A stretch of 64,000 bases of DNA, from contig NC_092582.1 in NCBI RefSeq assembly GCF_037975245.1, positions 21,538,577 through 21,602,576 on the forward strand. The letters are read 5' to 3'. Position numbers and translations under genes: made by a program. Source of the stretch: Apostichopus japonicus (taxonomy: Eukaryota > Echinodermata > Holothuroidea > Aspidochirotida > Stichopodidae). Shown here in pieces: positions 62,801-64,000 of the stretch. The notes beneath the pieces are model-generated. The model saw only the letters and a program-made list of their open reading frames with translations, ran no database searches and was not told the DNA's origin. Numbering within the stretch: the first letter of the stretch is position 1; each line of letters begins with the position of its first letter.

Positions 62801-64000
62801 TGTAACTTTTCACAAAAAATTGGTTATTTCGAACTTGGAATCAACCATGGAAGTTGTGACTAGCCTATTGCTTGTGGAATAGTAAAAGGATAATGAAAAC
62901 TCCAGAAGATCATTACAATTTTTGGAGACTTTTTTTTTTATTCTCTTTAGACAGGTACCAGCTTCATTGAATTTTGAAGAGGAAAAAAACTTCTGTAAGA
63001 ACATGATAGCATTCTGTAATTGCTTAACAGTCACAACAAATGATGTAAGTGCTGTTTAATAACTTACATCCATGGTATCAAGGTGGTTCTCAAAGACTTT
63101 CTGTCTCTCTCCAAGCTGGGGCAAGAAAAACCCTTCAACGACCTCCTGAACTCTTTCATCACTACAGACCCCGGTCTGAAGTAGCTCAACCTGCATAAAA
63201 TAGATAAGATTAGTTGAATGCTTAGAGTATTACGGTATGCAATCTAGTTTAATTTTACTATTAAAACATGAAAACAAATGTATAAATTGCAAAAAGGACA
63301 GTAAAAAAAAACATGACAAAGTTAACAGTGTCAGTAATTCTATTGGCTAAATCTCCCAAACTGAATATAATAGTTATCAACAAAAAAACATGCAGTTTAC
63401 ATTATAATTGTTTCAATTCATAATTGCAGCTGGTGATTGCTACTTTTAACTGCAGCAGTAATTTTTATTCCTATCTAACATAAGATTGTCTTCAAAACCC
63501 AAAAATGGAGGTTTCATTCCTCTTGATATTGTGGGCACGGTATGAAAGTACAGTATACATATATTCTTAATGTTGGTGTTTGTCTTTCCAGGTTTTCTCA
63601 GGTATTTTCAATCAAGGAGACCAACGATTGAATATTTTGTGTTAAATTAATTCAGTAGAGTTAACTTTTCATTAGTTCACTTATTAAAATGTGAAGACCA
63701 TTACTTTAATTGCATTCCCCACTAAACATACATTGTTCTAAATGTCTTTACATTTTCTTAGCAGCTACTGTTTGCTAAAATACCTCCCGCCTCTTTCAAC
63801 ATCGACTATCAACATCAACTATCAACATACCCTGCAAGTTTCGACTTGATCCAAGCATTCTTTACATATCCTTTCATACTCTTTGTGTAGCCTTGACAAG
63901 AAGTGAGTGTGAAGTCTCTCAATTTCTTGACAGATGGAAGCTAGTTCCTTGTTCCACCTGTAAACAGCTGACTTGGTGGAACTAGGTGGCTTCATCGACC
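43668..64000 (-). CDS. CCDC180: CCDC180-like coiled-coil protein, 23 exons, N-terminus beyond the window
   Basis: A large helical protein linked to ciliated and sperm cells in vertebrates; its mechanism is unknown. Minus-strand exons: 64000-63831 (partial), 63190-63068, 62309-62136, 59824-59709, 58579-58453, 57145-56981, 55896-55852, 55339-55065, 54259-54178, 53840-53566, 53153-53007, 52627-52451, 52160-51977, 51444-51191, 50492-50268, 49713-49636, 47749-47683, 47471-47327, 46891-46731, 46287-46150, 45638-45527, 44867-44623, 43796-43668 (TGA). All junctions are GT-AG and in phase. The N-terminal part (HLWDVHEINLAKRERELQE; YDHFHIDQQNIVQAYPDSVQ) resembles DUF4455. A Lys-rich then acidic linker follows. 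The C-terminal part (KFDPKYYIFGEK, GSRHVTRPQAIHDSFE, LLKPSLGHPQNI, LLRRKRAGLSL) resembles DUF4456. About 1,204 codons are visible, against roughly 1,700 residues in the human protein. The family call is from memory of these motifs. Confidence 0.85.
49103..49625 (+). repeat. 103-bp tandem array, about 5 copies, C-rich
   Basis: Units contain CCAATAGACCTACACATATAG, AACACTGCAATCACAT and a pyrimidine-rich CTCCTTCCCTGCTCCCTCCCCCTCTA. TCTACCAATAG words recur at 49201, 49304, 49407 and 49510, exactly 103 bp apart. The array stops next to the donor side of the CCDC180 exon 49713-49636. A related fragment lies near 47860-47915. Confidence 0.92.
49963..50050 (+). repeat. Short tandem repeat (ACACATATGAATAA)n
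   Basis: ATGAATAAACACATATGAACAC units repeat about four to five times in a CCDC180 intron. Confidence 0.85.
50793..50990 (+). repeat. (TA)n followed by 3 x 50-bp tandem repeat
   Basis: A (TA)n tract at about 50800-50836 is followed by three nearly identical 50-bp units beginning ATGTACAAGTGCAGCTGTCT at 50841, 50891 and 50941. They lie in a CCDC180 intron. Confidence 0.93.
51068..51125 (+). mobile_element. SINE family B tail fragment
   Basis: GACTTTATTGTAAGTTGCGC then TATATAACAACTGTTTATTA matches the 3' end of the SINE at 38245-38630 (CTTTATTGTAAGTTTCGCTA). Only the tail is recognisable, so the copy is 5'-truncated. Confidence 0.65.
54007..54155 (+). repeat. 54-bp tandem repeat, 2.75 copies
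   Basis: Units start AACACATATATTACTGACAT at 54007, 54061 and 54115. They end just before the donor side of the CCDC180 exon 54259-54178. Confidence 0.93.
54718..55058. mobile_element. hAT MITE (341 bp) inserted at a CCDC180 splice donor
   Basis: The termini are CAGGGTTTCCCTAA (left) and CAGGGGTTCCCTAA (complement of right), with sub-terminal ACGAACCC and ATGAACCC motifs. The exact duplication ACTTACAC flanks it at 54710-54717 and 55059-55066. On the minus (coding) strand this 8-mer is GTGTAAGT, the splice donor of the exon ending at 55065. Both copies keep a complete GTAAGT. Confidence 0.93.
55065..55339 (-). CDS. CCDC180: CCDC180 exon whose splice donor is a transposon target duplication
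   Basis: The exon encodes VSVTGRESSLSS to EDEVADYIKNVIIPESLFQ and DLRK, a low-complexity acidic linker then a helical start. It ends AGAAAAGT/GTAAGT, where GTGTAAGT (55066-55059 on the minus strand) is exactly the 8-bp duplication of the MITE at 54718-55058. The phase (2 bases left over) matches the next exon at 54259, giving VLRIEFLNHLEDW. Confidence 0.9.
55852..55896 (-). CDS. CCDC180: CCDC180 45-nt exon
   Basis: A 15-codon phase-0 exon (STIQMKHKWKTAYRR) with a CACCTTAG acceptor and a GTAAGT donor, lying between the exons at 57145-56981 and 55339-55065, both also phase 0 at this border. Skipping it would keep the frame, so it could be alternatively spliced. It is called on splice sites and phase only. 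Confidence 0.55.
56062..56290 (+). mobile_element. SINE family A copy in a CCDC180 intron
   Basis: It shares GGTTAACGCCGG, GACTTCGGTCAG, TGGCTTCTTCGCGAGTTCC and TGCTTGCAGGA with the element at 10990-11245. The B box is degraded (GAGTTTGAGTC). The copy at 59430-59672 has the same degraded box, so the two form a subfamily. Confidence 0.85.
59430..59672 (-). mobile_element. SINE family A copy, reverse orientation
   Basis: The reverse complement matches 56062-56290 closely, including GGTTAACGCCGGTGCCTTTC, GGTCCCGAGTTTGAGTCACT and a 3' TACATACATACA tail. Confidence 0.87.
59835..60170 (-). mobile_element. LINE 3' fragment with end of reverse transcriptase frame
   Basis: On the minus strand the frame 60159-59950 encodes TRYGNRAFSVAAPSLWNELP, then SPSLRIFKRQLKTFLFDF. 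This is the typical C-terminal end of non-LTR retrotransposon polymerase proteins (CR1/L2/Jockey-like). It is followed by GCGCTATATAAATGTAATTT and an (ATT)n-type tail at 59835-59870. The element is 5'-truncated. Confidence 0.85.
60283..61185 (+). repeat. Diverged direct repeats in a CCDC180 intron
   Basis: The segment 'agaagaatcctctgttgttatgtgatcaccaa' with a following 'atcccataact' (60285-60345) recurs in similar form at 61113-61170, and partial 'atcccatagct' words occur near 61031. The intervening sequence has no recognised gene; the 123-codon minus-strand frame lacks similarity or splice support. Confidence 0.5.
62381..62625. repeat. AT-rich tandem repeat (TACTCAATATATA)n
   Basis: Units of GTACTCAATATATAG and TATATATTG mixed with (TA)n, about 70 bp beyond the acceptor side of the CCDC180 exon 62309-62136. 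Confidence 0.9.

Overview
The window is animal nuclear DNA: AT-rich, with short exons, GT-AG introns, tRNA-derived SINEs, a LINE 3' fragment, hAT-type transposons and many minisatellites. Everything was read by eye, with no database search. The mix of repeats (AGGTCA-rich dispersed repeats, 'taggcctaggcct' words) and the gene set suggest a marine invertebrate deuterostome, perhaps an echinoderm such as a sea cucumber. That taxon call is weak inference.

Three multi-exon genes can be assembled exon by exon with consistent splice phases. (1) Positions 9310-19712, + strand: a complete 11-exon, 522-codon gene for the alpha subunit of the mitochondrial processing peptidase (PMPCA). It has a targeting presequence, the HFLEK variant of the zinc motif that marks the non-catalytic subunit, and the glycine-rich substrate loop. 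(2) Positions 28870-37953, + strand: eight exons of a clan 2 microsomal-type cytochrome P450, with I-helix, K-helix and haem-Cys motifs. The exon for the N-terminal membrane anchor was not found. (3) Positions 43668-64000, - strand: 23 exons (about 1,204 codons, C-terminal two thirds) of a CCDC180-like coiled-coil protein, running off the right edge. The P450 and CCDC180 genes converge tail to tail. One further candidate exon (1592-1947, - strand) encodes a hydrophobic anchor or signal plus a Cys-rich stretch that I do not recognise.

Layout: 1-9.3 kb mostly intergenic with old repeats; 9.3-19.7 kb PMPCA with a SINE and a 1.3-kb hAT-like element in introns; 19.7-28.8 kb intergenic with a 6 x 73 bp array, AGGTCA repeats and four hAT MITEs (two forming an inverted pair, one nested); 28.9-38 kb P450 with two large intronic arrays and a microsatellite; 38-43.6 kb a SINE, a nested pair of hAT elements with perfect 8-bp target duplications, and a 22-bp array; 43.7-64 kb CCDC180 with a MITE exactly at a splice donor, SINEs, a LINE tail and small arrays.

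The observations most worth following concern repeats meeting splicing. A hAT MITE has duplicated the 5' splice site of a CCDC180 exon as its target-site duplication. The P450 gene carries an 86-bp array made from the end of its own exon plus its splice donor, giving about 13 extra copies of the exon/donor junction. Upstream of the next P450 exon lies a 45-bp array with higher-order structure that ends at the splice acceptor.
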